Shown here piece after piece: positions 6,813 through 14,910 of a stretch of 64,000 nucleotides of DNA. Origin of the DNA: DASSNR01 sp036278935 (lineage in GTDB: Bacteria; Gemmatimonadota; Gemmatimonadetes; Gemmatimonadales; Gemmatimonadaceae); assembly GCA_036278935.1 (NCBI GenBank), contig DASUKA010000146.1:35401-99400 (forward strand), read 5' to 3'. Each line of letters opens with the position of its first letter. Positions within the stretch are counted from its first letter, which is position 1. Below the pieces are notes generated by a model. That model made no database searches. It worked only from the letters and a program-made list of their open reading frames with translations, and was not told where the DNA came from. The position numbers and the translations under genes are program-made.

Positions 6813-8747
6813 CTACTCGATGGCGGACAACCGCCAGCCGCCCGCATCACGCCGCAACGTGGCGTGTAGCTGGACGTCGTGTTCTTCAGTGCGCCGAGTG
6901 CTCGTATTGAGGTACGTGTAGCGCCCCGCAAGCTGCGCGTTGGCGGAGCCGCCGGCAACGTCCAGCCGGGTGATCTCGAGCGTGACATGCACATCGCGCA
7001 CGGTCTGGAAGAACTGCTCCCAGTCGTGGACCCGGTCAGGCGTGATGGAGGGGTACAGCGCCCGGATGGCGCCGGTGCGTCGCGATTCGATGGCGCGCGC
7101 GTACGCCGTGACGACGGCGTGGATGGCCGAGCGGTCGTCAGCAACCGGCGCTGGCTTCACCGATGGCGCGGAAGTGGACGCGCCAGCGCTGGCTACGGCA
7201 TTCCCCGCTGGGGCGTGCTCCGCTGCGCGCTCCGGGCGCGGCGCCGGAGCCGCTGTGTCGGCTGGCGCGGTCGCTGCCACACGGGTGCGCGCTGTATCCG
7301 CTGGCTGGCGCGAAGCGCTCGCCCATGCCGACGCAGCCTCCATGAGTTGGTCGGCGGCTTGTGAGCGCCGCCCGGCTCCCGCTGCGGAATCGGCGAGAGC
7401 CAGCAGTGAATCACCAGCCGCAAGGGCAGACGGGACCGCGCCGCGCCCCACCGCCAGCACGCGGCTCTCGACGGCCGATCTGCGCAAGGATGTCCAGACG
7501 CTGTCCGTGGCTGGTGTGGCAGTGGCCGCGTGGCGCCGAGCGCCCACAGTTGCGGGTGCGACGCGATGTTCCGGCGCGGGCGGTTTGCTGCCGCCGGTGC
7601 GCAAGGGCGCCTTCGCTACGGTCGAGTCGGTTGGCGGAGGCACTGTCGGGGTGCGAGCCACGGAGACGCTCGGCGGGTGCGCGACGGGCGAGCCCGCGGC
7701 GACGCTGCCCGATGGCGGGGCGGCTACAACGCGCTGGCGTAGTGAGCGGAGCGACGGGGACACGAGCCAGAGGATGATGAGCACCGCCGCGACACCGATG
7801 CCCAATGCGGCGGCGGTACGCCCTGCACCGTGCCGGCGCCGGCGAGGCGGCCGGGGCAGCTCGGGTGGCGAGCCGCGCAAGCGTGGGTTGGTCGTGCCCG
7901 TCCCCGGGCTATCCCAGATGGCGGCCGTCAGATCGAGCGCGTTCGCAAAGCGGTCCGCGGGCTCGAAGGCCAGCGCTCTGGCGACCGCGTTGTCCACCAC
8001 GGCCGGCACGTCTTCTCGCACCGTCGAGAGCGGCGGCGGAGTGTCGGTGAAGCGCTTGGTCACCATCACTTCGCCGTCGGGACCGGTGAAGGGCGGCGCA
8101 CCCGCGAGCATCTCGTACAGCACGCATCCCAGGCTGTAGATATCGCTGCGTCCGTCGATGTCCGCATCGCCGGCCGTCTGCTCGGGGCTCATGTAGGCCG
8201 GCGTGCCGACCGCTACCCCGCTCTCCGTCAACGTCTCCCAGGTTTTACCGCCTGCCGCGTGCACGGCGCGCGCGATCCCGAAGTCCGCGACCACTGCGTG
8301 CGTGCCGGAGAGGAGGATGTTCTCCGGCTTGATGTCGCGGTGGACTATCCCGTTGCCATGCGCGTAGTAAAGCGCATCGGCGACATCACGCGCGATGTGC
8401 AGCGCATCGCGCAGCGGGAGCCGACCTTCGTGGCGCAAGCGATCGCGGAGCGACTCGCCGGGCACGAACGGCATGACGTAGTACAGCATGCCGAACGCTT
8501 CGCCCGAATCGTAGAGGGGCAGAATGTGGGGATGCTGCAGCCCGGCGACCATCTTGATCTCGCGCAGGAACCGCTCGGCGCCGAGCAGGGCGCCGAGCTC
8601 CGGCCGGAGCACTTTCATCGCAACCGCGCGCTCGTGCTTGACGTCTCGCCCGAGATAGACGGTCGCCATCCCTCCGCGGCCCAGCTCGCGCTCCAGCTGG
8701 TAGCGGCCGGAAATGGCCTCTTGGAGCTGTTCCGGGATCTGGCTCAT
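6813..8747 (-). CDS. PknB-type Ser/Thr protein kinase with periplasmic NTF2-like domain
   Basis: The 644-residue protein has a complete Hanks-type kinase domain at residues 16-280. It shows the Gly loop GRGGMATV, Lys45 in AMKVL, catalytic HRDIKPEN (Asp138), DFG (155-157) and the APE-equivalent SPEQ. A basic juxtamembrane stretch leads to one membrane helix at about 311-331. A Pro/Ala-rich linker follows, then a C-terminal SnoaL/NTF2-like domain over the last 110 residues. It should phosphorylate cytoplasmic targets in response to a periplasmic signal. The start at 8747 has GGAGGG seven bases upstream; a GTG seven codons earlier lies inside that site. Confidence 0.9.
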   Translation of the reverse strand: MSQIPEQLQEAISGRYQLERELGRGGMATVYLGRDVKHERAVAMKVLRPELGALLGAERFLREIKMVAGLQHPHILPLYDSGEAFGMLYYVMPFVPGESLRDRLRHEGRLPLRDALHIARDVADALYYAHGNGIVHRDIKPENILLSGTHAVVADFGIARAVHAAGGKTWETLTESGVAVGTPAYMSPEQTAGDADIDGRSDIYSLGCVLYEMLAGAPPFTGPDGEVMVTKRFTDTPPPLSTVREDVPAVVDNAVARALAFEPADRFANALDLTAAIWDSPGTGTTNPRLRGSPPELPRPPRRRRHGAGRTAAALGIGVAAVLIILWLVSPSLRSLRQRVVAAPPSGSVAAGSPVAHPPSVSVARTPTVPPPTDSTVAKAPLRTGGSKPPAPEHRVAPATVGARRHAATATPATDSVWTSLRRSAVESRVLAVGRGAVPSALAAGDSLLALADSAAGAGRRSQAADQLMEAASAWASASRQPADTARTRVAATAPADTAAPAPRPERAAEHAPAGNAVASAGASTSAPSVKPAPVADDRSAIHAVVTAYARAIESRRTGAIRALYPSITPDRVHDWEQFFQTVRDVHVTLEITRLDVAGGSANAQLAGRYTYLNTSTRRTEEHDVQLHATLRRDAGGWRLSAIE

Positions 8748-8845
8748 CGCCGCACCCTCCGGGATCACGGCTCACGGAAGTATAGACAGGGCGGCACAGC
8801 GGGGCCAGCGGCGGCAGAGCGCCACGGATGCGTGTGATGGCGCCA

Positions 8846-8928
8846 TGCCCGGGGCGGGGCTCGAACCCGCATGGGGTTACCCCCAGGGGATTTTAAGTCC
8901 CCCGCGTCTGCCATTTCGCCACCCGGGC
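8846..8928 (-). tRNA. tRNA-Leu (anticodon TAA)
   Basis: The acceptor stem GCCCGGG pairs with CCCGGGC, and the discriminator is A. The anticodon loop CTTAAAA reads TAA. A long variable arm (TGGGGG/CCCCA) marks a class II tRNA. The T arm is GCGGGTTCGAGCCCCGC. CCA is not encoded. Confidence 0.95.
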
Positions 8929-8999
8929 GTCCCACGACACAAACGGGAGCGGCACCTCGATGCGCTCCCGTGTGGTCAGTGCTCCTGTCGCTACCTGAG

Positions 9000-9072
9000 A
9001 GCGGGAAACGGGACTCGAACCCGCGACCCCAACCTTGGCAAGGTTGTGCTCTACCAACTGAGCTATTCCCGC
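9000..9072 (-). tRNA. tRNA-Gly (anticodon GCC)
   Basis: The acceptor stem GCGGGAA pairs with TTCCCGC and the discriminator is T, as expected for glycine. The anticodon loop in CTTGCCAAG reads GCC. The D arm contains AGCTCAGTTGGTAGAGC and the T arm GCGGGTTCGAGTCCCGT. Its 5' end overlaps the last 10 nt of the SGNH hydrolase gene. Confidence 0.95.
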
Positions 9073-10382
9073 ATCGGATGCAAAGCTAGCCCAACCGGAG
9101 ATGGGGAACAAGACCAACGCGCGCCATTGCGCCCCCAAGCGTCCCGCGCGCTCCAGGGTGCGACATGCGGAATTGCGGTGCCGCATTTGGCGTTGATGAC
9201 ATCGATCAGCAAGTTCGCGACGAGCGCATGCGCCGGACGCGCGGGATGAATTCCGTCCAGGGAGATGTAGCGCCCGAACGGGTGCGTGGCGCTGCCGGGA
9301 TCCGGAATGGCGGGAATCGCCCCGCTCTGCTCCAGAGTGTCGAGTACCGCGTTGGGATCAAGGTAGGCGAAGCCGGCATCCGCCGCCTGCCTCGAGATCT
9401 CCGCGTTGTACGCGGCGACGATCGCGTGGATGGTCGCCTGCTCGTCGGCATCCAGCACGAAGACATCGCCTACCGCGGTGCCGGGCACCGAGTTCTTCTC
9501 GCAGCCGATGGTAGCGGGCTGCGCGCCGGAGTGAATCTGTGCAATGATCGCGAGTGAGATACGCGATGTGGAGCCCGCGCAGTTGTCGAGCACGCGCACG
9601 GTGGTGCCGGCCGCCTGATCGAACGCCGCCTTGAACGCGGCATTGTCGAGCAACGCCGTTGCGGGAAAGAGCAGCGGAATGCGGGCGACATCCACCACGC
9701 CAATGAGTACGCCGCCTTTGAGGTGCGGCGCGCGGCGCAGCGCGGCCATCATGGTCTCGTATCGCGCCGCAAACGTATCGGGAGGCGTGAAGCCCGGTGA
9801 GATGCCCGGTGTGGCAGTGAGCACGCCGCTCGTTGCCGCGTCGAGGACATCGTTGTTGCCGATCCAGACGCTCACGAAGGTGGGATCGGCCTCCAGCGCG
9901 CGCTGCACCTGCGTCTCTCCGCCAAGAATGAGCTGCGTGAGCAAGTTGGCCGACGGCGCGGCCGGGGCAATGAGATCGCGACTCGTGGCACCCGGCACCG
10001 CCACATCATTGATCACGGCCATGGCGGACGACGGCTCACGCAACGCGCAACTGGCATCCGTTCCACCGCCTACGCGGTGCTGTGTGAGCGCATTGTCCAC
10101 TGGCGGCGGGCACCCCGGCATGGCGAGCAACGGGAGGGCGAAGCGCGTCCCCATCGCACCGGCCAGCAGCGCGGCGTAGCTCTCCCGCTGCGTGGAGTCG
10201 TTGATGCCGCCCGACTGGAACCCCGCCGTGATGCTGTTGCCCAGCGCCACGTACGTCGTGAACAGTGCGCCGGCGCGTGGCGGCGCCGCCGTGATGAGGT
10301 CGGCCGTCGTGGTGCAGGCAGCCGCCGGTCCCATCAGCAGCAGCGCTGCGACCGGCTGAATCCAGATGCGCGTGCGTGGCAT
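9063..10382 (-). CDS. SGNH/GDSL hydrolase lipoprotein
   Basis: The 439-residue protein starts MPRTRIWIQPVAALLLM and has a lipobox ending AAAC, so it is probably a lipoprotein. GDSL blocks are present: ALGNSITAGF (nucleophile Ser, block I), WIGNNDVL (block III) and LDGIHP (block V, catalytic Asp and His). It likely hydrolyses an ester in the periplasm or at the cell surface; the substrate is unknown. It follows the FadL-like porin gene by 22 nt, a pairing suggestive of lipid or ester uptake. The last 30 or so residues look unlike a conserved end and run over the tRNA-Gly promoter and 5' end, so the original stop may have been lost. Confidence 0.82.
   Translation of the reverse strand: MPRTRIWIQPVAALLLMGPAAACTTTADLITAAPPRAGALFTTYVALGNSITAGFQSGGINDSTQRESYAALLAGAMGTRFALPLLAMPGCPPPVDNALTQHRVGGGTDASCALREPSSAMAVINDVAVPGATSRDLIAPAAPSANLLTQLILGGETQVQRALEADPTFVSVWIGNNDVLDAATSGVLTATPGISPGFTPPDTFAARYETMMAALRRAPHLKGGVLIGVVDVARIPLLFPATALLDNAAFKAAFDQAAGTTVRVLDNCAGSTSRISLAIIAQIHSGAQPATIGCEKNSVPGTAVGDVFVLDADEQATIHAIVAAYNAEISRQAADAGFAYLDPNAVLDTLEQSGAIPAIPDPGSATHPFGRYISLDGIHPARPAHALVANLLIDVINAKCGTAIPHVAPWSARDAWGRNGARWSCSPSPVGLALHPMRE
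9083..9111 (-). promoter_or_regulatory. candidate promoter for tRNA-Gly inside the upstream gene
   Basis: On the minus strand TTGTTC (9111-9106), a 17-nt spacer and TAGCTT (9088-9083) form a plausible -35/-10 pair about 11 nt before the tRNA 5' end. It lies within the 3' end of the SGNH hydrolase reading frame. Confidence 0.35.
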
Positions 10383-10404
10383 CGCTCGATGGTCCGGCCG
10401 GCCG

Positions 10405-11844
10405 TCAGAAGCGCGCGCGCACGCTGAGCGACACAACATCCGCGCTCAACTCGTAAAAGCCCGCGGCGGGTGGGATGCTGGTCAGCACGAGCGCGTTCGG
10501 CGGAACGAGGCGCCGGTCCGCTATGCGTCCGCGGCGCCCCGTCGTCCCCACATGCAGGTAGGCCGCATCCATCGTGTAACGCCCACCAATCGGAACGCCG
10601 ATGCCCGCCGAGATGTTGTAGCGATTCATATCGGGAAGCAGAGGGGCCACCGATTGGTCCGGCACGGGGCTGGGTGCGTAACTGAATCCGGCGCGCGCCA
10701 CCCATCCGTTCGCGAGTCGGTACTCGCCCCCGCTCCGCAGCGCCCAGGAGTCGTGGTACTGCTCCTCGATGGTGCGGCTCTCGGCAGCGGCCGGGCCCTG
10801 GAAGTTCAGCGGAAGCCGGTCGAAGACGCTCCATCCGAACCAGACGTAATCCACCGAGAGCCGCGCGTGCCGCAGTCCGCTGTAGCCCACACCGACGGCG
10901 AGCTGCGCCGGATTCTCGATGGTCGTGGTGACGCGCTGGGGAACGAGCGCGCCGCCCGGCGCAAACTCGCTGGCCAGCAATGCATCGAGCTGTGTGCCAG
11001 CGGGAAGCGTTCCGAGCGGTGTCGGGATGGCGGCCGGGATGATCAGCCCGGTGCTGATCTGCCCGAACGTCGCGCGCGCATCCTCGTACCGAAAGCGCAT
11101 CGCCGACAGGTAGCGTGCCCCCACCTGCAGCACCGGTGTGATGTGGCCGTGGATGCCGACATTGAACCCCCAGGCCGTAGCGCTCCCTTTCAACCGCGCG
11201 CGCGCGAAGGCCGTGCCGGGGCGTATCCCCAGCGCCCCAAAGCTCACTCCAGGGGGAAGTCCGGCCACGGAAAAGGGAACGGGCACCGTCGCCAGGTCCA
11301 CAGCCTCCACCAGCTCGGCGCTGGAGCGGCCGAACACCGGCCCTCCACCAACGGACCAGTTGCCGGGCGTGAGCTGAATCGCAATGGTGGGCTGGACGTA
11401 AATGGAGGTGAGCTGCGCGCGTTGCGCGGCGAAGCGGCCGGGAAAGTCGGACGGCCATCCGATGGACAGGCCATAGGGCACGTACGCACCAAGCCCGGCC
11501 GCCCATCGGTGCCCCCCGTAGCTCAGGAAGAGATGCGGCGGAACATCGGCCGGCGCGTCGAGCGCATACGAATGGCGTGTCGTGTCAGCGATGAAGCGCC
11601 CCCTCACGCCGATCGCCGCGGCTCCCGCGTAGATGGACCAATGCTGGAGCGATATGAGCGCGGCCGGGTTCCAGTAGATGACTGACGGGTCGGTGCACGG
11701 CGCGCCGGTCGCGGCCTGTCCGCGCGCCACCGCGCACGTGCCGATCTCGTTCAGGCCAAAGCCCTGCGCGTGGAGCACGGGGACGGCGCTCATCATTGCG
11801 GCCAGTAGCCCCAGCCACGGGCGGAGCCGTGCGCTCCTCCTCAC
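10405..11844 (-). CDS. OmpP1/FadL-type outer-membrane protein
   Basis: The 479-residue protein has a signal peptide ending VLHA and a mature N-terminus QGFGLNEIGTCAVARGQA. This matches the FadL family pattern of a glycine-rich hatch segment followed by DPSVIYWNPAAL. The rest is beta-barrel-like and ends LSVRARF with a terminal Phe. FadL proteins take up fatty acids or other hydrophobic compounds. The GTG start overlaps the galK stop as GTGA, so it is coupled to galK. The longer open frame upstream lies antisense-free within galK but carries no signal peptide, so this start is preferred. Confidence 0.82.
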   Translation of the reverse strand: MRRSARLRPWLGLLAAMMSAVPVLHAQGFGLNEIGTCAVARGQAATGAPCTDPSVIYWNPAALISLQHWSIYAGAAAIGVRGRFIADTTRHSYALDAPADVPPHLFLSYGGHRWAAGLGAYVPYGLSIGWPSDFPGRFAAQRAQLTSIYVQPTIAIQLTPGNWSVGGGPVFGRSSAELVEAVDLATVPVPFSVAGLPPGVSFGALGIRPGTAFARARLKGSATAWGFNVGIHGHITPVLQVGARYLSAMRFRYEDARATFGQISTGLIIPAAIPTPLGTLPAGTQLDALLASEFAPGGALVPQRVTTTIENPAQLAVGVGYSGLRHARLSVDYVWFGWSVFDRLPLNFQGPAAAESRTIEEQYHDSWALRSGGEYRLANGWVARAGFSYAPSPVPDQSVAPLLPDMNRYNISAGIGVPIGGRYTMDAAYLHVGTTGRRGRIADRRLVPPNALVLTSIPPAAGFYELSADVVSLSVRARF

Positions 11845-13013
11845 GAGCCAAGCGGCTCCAGCCGTGCGCCCGCCTCGGCGCGCGTGATCCACGTACGGGG
11901 TGAGCGGCCGAACGTCGCAGCGAACTCCGTGGCCAGAGCAGCGGCCGCCCCCGGGAGCGCCGCGGCCTCGCCCACCACGATCGCGCAGCCGCCCCACCCC
12001 GCCCCGGTGAGCCGCGCCCCTCGCACGTCGTCGCATTGCATGGCGCGCGCGACGAGCCAGTCGAGCTCCGGCGTCGAACACTCGTATTGCATGCGGAGAG
12101 AAGCGTGGGACGCGCACAACAGTTCCCCGGGTAGCGGCTCTCCGCGCCGCAGCACGCTGACCGCGGCGCGCACGCGGTCCGTTTCCTCGACCACGTGCAT
12201 GGCGCGCCGGTCCAGGGGAGCCGGCAGCTGCGCGTCACGGATCTCGTCAACCGTGGCGCCCGCGAGATGGCGAAGCTCCGGGTGTGCGCGCCGCAGCAGC
12301 GCCAACGCACGATCGCACTCCGCTCGCCGCGCATTGAACGCCGAGCGCCGAAGTGCGCGCCGGCCGCGAGTGTCGATGACGAGCACCGCATCCCGCATCG
12401 GGATGAGCTCCGTGACCTGCTGGTCGCAATCGATGTGAAGCGCGCGGTCCGCCGCACCAAGTGCGGAGGCGAACTGGTCCATGATTCCCACAGCGACCCC
12501 GACGAACGCGGTCTCCGCACGATGCCCCAGCAGAGCGATCTCGCGCATTGGCAGCGACGCGCCCGTCAGCTCGGCCAGGGCCAGCGCAGTGGCCACTTCC
12601 AGCGCCGCCGAGGAGCTCAGGCCGGCGCCCGCCGGAATGTCGCTGGTGATCGCGACATCGCACGGCGGCAGCACGAGGCCGCCTGCGGCGAGCTGCGCCA
12701 CCACGCCCGCGAGGTAATCCCACCACGCGCCGGCGCACCGCGGCGCGCGCAGGTCGACCTCGCCCTCCGTGGCGTGCGACGCGGAGCGCACATGGAGCAC
12801 GTTGCCATGCATGCGCCGGCGCACCGCCACCCAGGTGCGCAGCGCGATGGCCATGGGGAGCACCTCGCCCCCGTTATAATCGGTGTGCTCACCGATGAGA
12901 TTCACCCGTCCCGGTGCCGACGCGACGACGTCCGGCGCGAACTCCACGAAGCGCGCTGGGGCGGTGTCCGCCGCGTCGCGCCGGGACAGTGGTGCGCGCG
13001 GCCCCTCGCTCAC
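11841..13013 (-). CDS. galK: galactokinase
   Basis: The 390-residue protein phosphorylates galactose at C1 (Leloir pathway). It has the galactokinase signature GRVNLIGEHTDYN at about residues 35-47, and the GHMP ATP-binding loop PAGAGLSSSAALE at about 127-139. MDQFASALG and LTGAGWGGCAIV near the C-terminus complete the GHMP fold. The GTG start overlaps the stop of the glycosidase-like gene as GTGA. Neither galT nor galE is nearby. Its neighbours suggest use of a galactose-containing glycan released by the upstream enzyme. Confidence 0.93.
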   Translation of the reverse strand: MSEGPRAPLSRRDAADTAPARFVEFAPDVVASAPGRVNLIGEHTDYNGGEVLPMAIALRTWVAVRRRMHGNVLHVRSASHATEGEVDLRAPRCAGAWWDYLAGVVAQLAAGGLVLPPCDVAITSDIPAGAGLSSSAALEVATALALAELTGASLPMREIALLGHRAETAFVGVAVGIMDQFASALGAADRALHIDCDQQVTELIPMRDAVLVIDTRGRRALRRSAFNARRAECDRALALLRRAHPELRHLAGATVDEIRDAQLPAPLDRRAMHVVEETDRVRAAVSVLRRGEPLPGELLCASHASLRMQYECSTPELDWLVARAMQCDDVRGARLTGAGWGGCAIVVGEAAALPGAAAALATEFAATFGRSPRTWITRAEAGARLEPLGS

Positions 13014-14905
13014 GTGCGCACGCCGAGTGCGTGCACGGCGTACCACACGCTCCAGGCCAGCAGTGCAGACAGCGCCGCATCGCCGCCGTTTGCCACGCCC
13101 CGACCGTCCGCGCTCACAATTTCGGCCGCGATGCCGTTGTCGAGCGGCGCACGCCGAAACCACTGAAGCACTGCGGCCGCATCGGGCCCCATAAGACGCG
13201 CGCACTGCTGCGCCAGCGCATGCGGCTCCGTGCCCACACCACGTACCGTACGGCGGTAGACCGAATCGTGCCGCTCGACCGCGCCGTAGAGCGGCAGCCA
13301 GTATGCCGAGGCGGCGGGATCGTCCTCCGTCACCGCGTGACCCGCCAGATCGGTGGCCGAGGCGAAGGTGACACGTCCGTCCTGCTCAATGGCAAAGTGC
13401 CGGCGCATTGCCGCACGCACCGCTTCCGGATCTTCCACGCCGCGCGCGCTCCCTTCATCGAGCGTACGGCGAAAGACATCCAGCGCCTGCGCAGCCACCG
13501 CATTCCCGTGCAGCGTGAACGGCTGCGCGGCGGGCTCGCCGGACAGCGTAACCTCCGTGGCGTACAGCGGGACCTGTCGATCACGCCGCGCAGCCAGGTC
13601 CTCCCACGACACGTAGAGCGTATCGGCCACGACGGGCTCGTCCACGAGCTGCTCATCACCCGTTTCGCGAATGTAGCGGTCGATCGCGAGCGCGAAGGCC
13701 GCCAGTCCCTCGAGCGACAGTCCCGGCTCGAAGAGCGTCCCATCCAGATAGTGCACTCCGTCCCCCGGGGCGTAGCCGTGCAACTCACAGGTACGCAGCA
13801 GCAACTCGTGCGCGAGCGCGGGATCGGCGAGTTGCACGGCGGGGAGCGTCCACATCAACGCCTCCCAGTCCCGCACGGTCACGCCGTTGCCGTTCCACGG
13901 GGCGCGTGCACGCACGACGTAGTAATGCGCGTCGTCGAGCGCACGGCCTGCGGCGTAGAAGTACGCGAAGAGGAGATTGCGGTTGATGAGCCGGTCGATT
14001 CCTTCGTGCCCCACCGTCTGCTCGAGCGACTGCAGCGCGTCCCGTGTGACGGCAAGCAGGTCGCTCCACCCGCGGCGGCGCATGACGGCCACCGTTGCCT
14101 CCGCGCCATCCCGTTCGGGGCCGGCGGCGATGTAGAAGGCGGCGGTCGCGCGCGCGCCTGGCGGCACGGTCAGGTCACGGTGCAGCGCATAGCCGGGCGC
14201 GTCGCCCCCGACAGTCTCCACGCGCGCCTCGCCATCCGCCGCTATGGCGAGCGCGGCGAGCGCGGGCTGTCCTGTCCCCTCCAGCACGATTACATCGTGC
14301 GGCGCCGCCACCAGGCGATGGGCATCGCCCACGGGGCGCGGCGTGCGCACCCGGAGCTGCCGTGCGCCGAGCACTCCTTCGAGCGACACCGTCACGCGGA
14401 GCTCAGTCTCTCCCCGGTTCTCGAGCAGCAGCGCATAGACGGCGCCCGCCACGTCGGCCGTGCGGCCATACGGTGCGAAGACCGTTCCGCGCAGCACCAG
14501 TGCGCCAACCGTGGACGTGAAGGTGGGAAGCCACTCGTAGAGGCGTTCCCACGCGAGCCCCTGCGCTGAGAGATGCTTGCGCTCGCCGTCCACTCGCAGG
14601 ACGGGGCGAGCCAGCGCCGCGCCCTGGCCCTGCAGGTATTCGGCCGATCCGGCGAACTCGAGGGAGGCGCGAGCGCCACGGTGGAGCACACCCACGGCAT
14701 GGACGGCACCGTCGGCGGGATGGATGCACGGCAAGGCAAGCCAATGGTTTCCAGTGACTTGCCACGGAACTGCTGGAATAGGAGTCGGATTCACGGCACC
14801 GGTTGCGTTGAATTGACACTCGCCGAGTACGATGATACTCTGCCCTCCGGCCGTCAACGAGCACTGCCCCGTCGAGCGGGCGTCGCCCTTCGCTTTGCTG
14901 TCCAT
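13010..14905 (-). CDS. six-hairpin (alpha/alpha)6 glycosidase-like protein
   Basis: This protein of up to 631 residues looks like a carbohydrate-active enzyme of the six-hairpin toroid type (glycogen-debranching or GH15/GH94-like). The N-terminal half is beta-rich. The helical half contains NRNLLFAYFYAAG, an aromatic-rich APWNGNGVTVRDWEALMW segment and DGVHYLDGTLFEPGLSLEG. I cannot assign a GH family or name the catalytic acids. There is no signal peptide, so it is probably cytoplasmic. The start is uncertain: ATG 14905 leaves only 5 nt to the divergent gene, and GTG 14794 would give 594 residues and free the promoter region. It is coupled to galK. Confidence 0.7.
   Translation of the reverse strand: MDSKAKGDARSTGQCSLTAGGQSIIVLGECQFNATGAVNPTPIPAVPWQVTGNHWLALPCIHPADGAVHAVGVLHRGARASLEFAGSAEYLQGQGAALARPVLRVDGERKHLSAQGLAWERLYEWLPTFTSTVGALVLRGTVFAPYGRTADVAGAVYALLLENRGETELRVTVSLEGVLGARQLRVRTPRPVGDAHRLVAAPHDVIVLEGTGQPALAALAIAADGEARVETVGGDAPGYALHRDLTVPPGARATAAFYIAAGPERDGAEATVAVMRRRGWSDLLAVTRDALQSLEQTVGHEGIDRLINRNLLFAYFYAAGRALDDAHYYVVRARAPWNGNGVTVRDWEALMWTLPAVQLADPALAHELLLRTCELHGYAPGDGVHYLDGTLFEPGLSLEGLAAFALAIDRYIRETGDEQLVDEPVVADTLYVSWEDLAARRDRQVPLYATEVTLSGEPAAQPFTLHGNAVAAQALDVFRRTLDEGSARGVEDPEAVRAAMRRHFAIEQDGRVTFASATDLAGHAVTEDDPAASAYWLPLYGAVERHDSVYRRTVRGVGTEPHALAQQCARLMGPDAAAVLQWFRRAPLDNGIAAEIVSADGRGVANGGDAALSALLAWSVWYAVHALGVRT
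14813..14839 (+). promoter_or_regulatory. candidate promoter for the divergent outer-membrane protein
   Basis: TTGACA at 14813-14818 and GATACT at 14834-14839 are separated by 15 nt, slightly short for sigma-70. The pair faces the gene at 14911. If real, it argues that the opposite-strand glycosidase gene starts below about 14800. Confidence 0.35.
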
Positions 14906-14910
14906 TGCCG

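Noticed and set aside
12914..14569. Long plus-strand open frame antisense to galK and the glycosidase gene
   Set aside because: The translation is Arg/Pro/His-rich low complexity with no domain; the opposite strand carries clear family motifs. It is a high-GC shadow frame.
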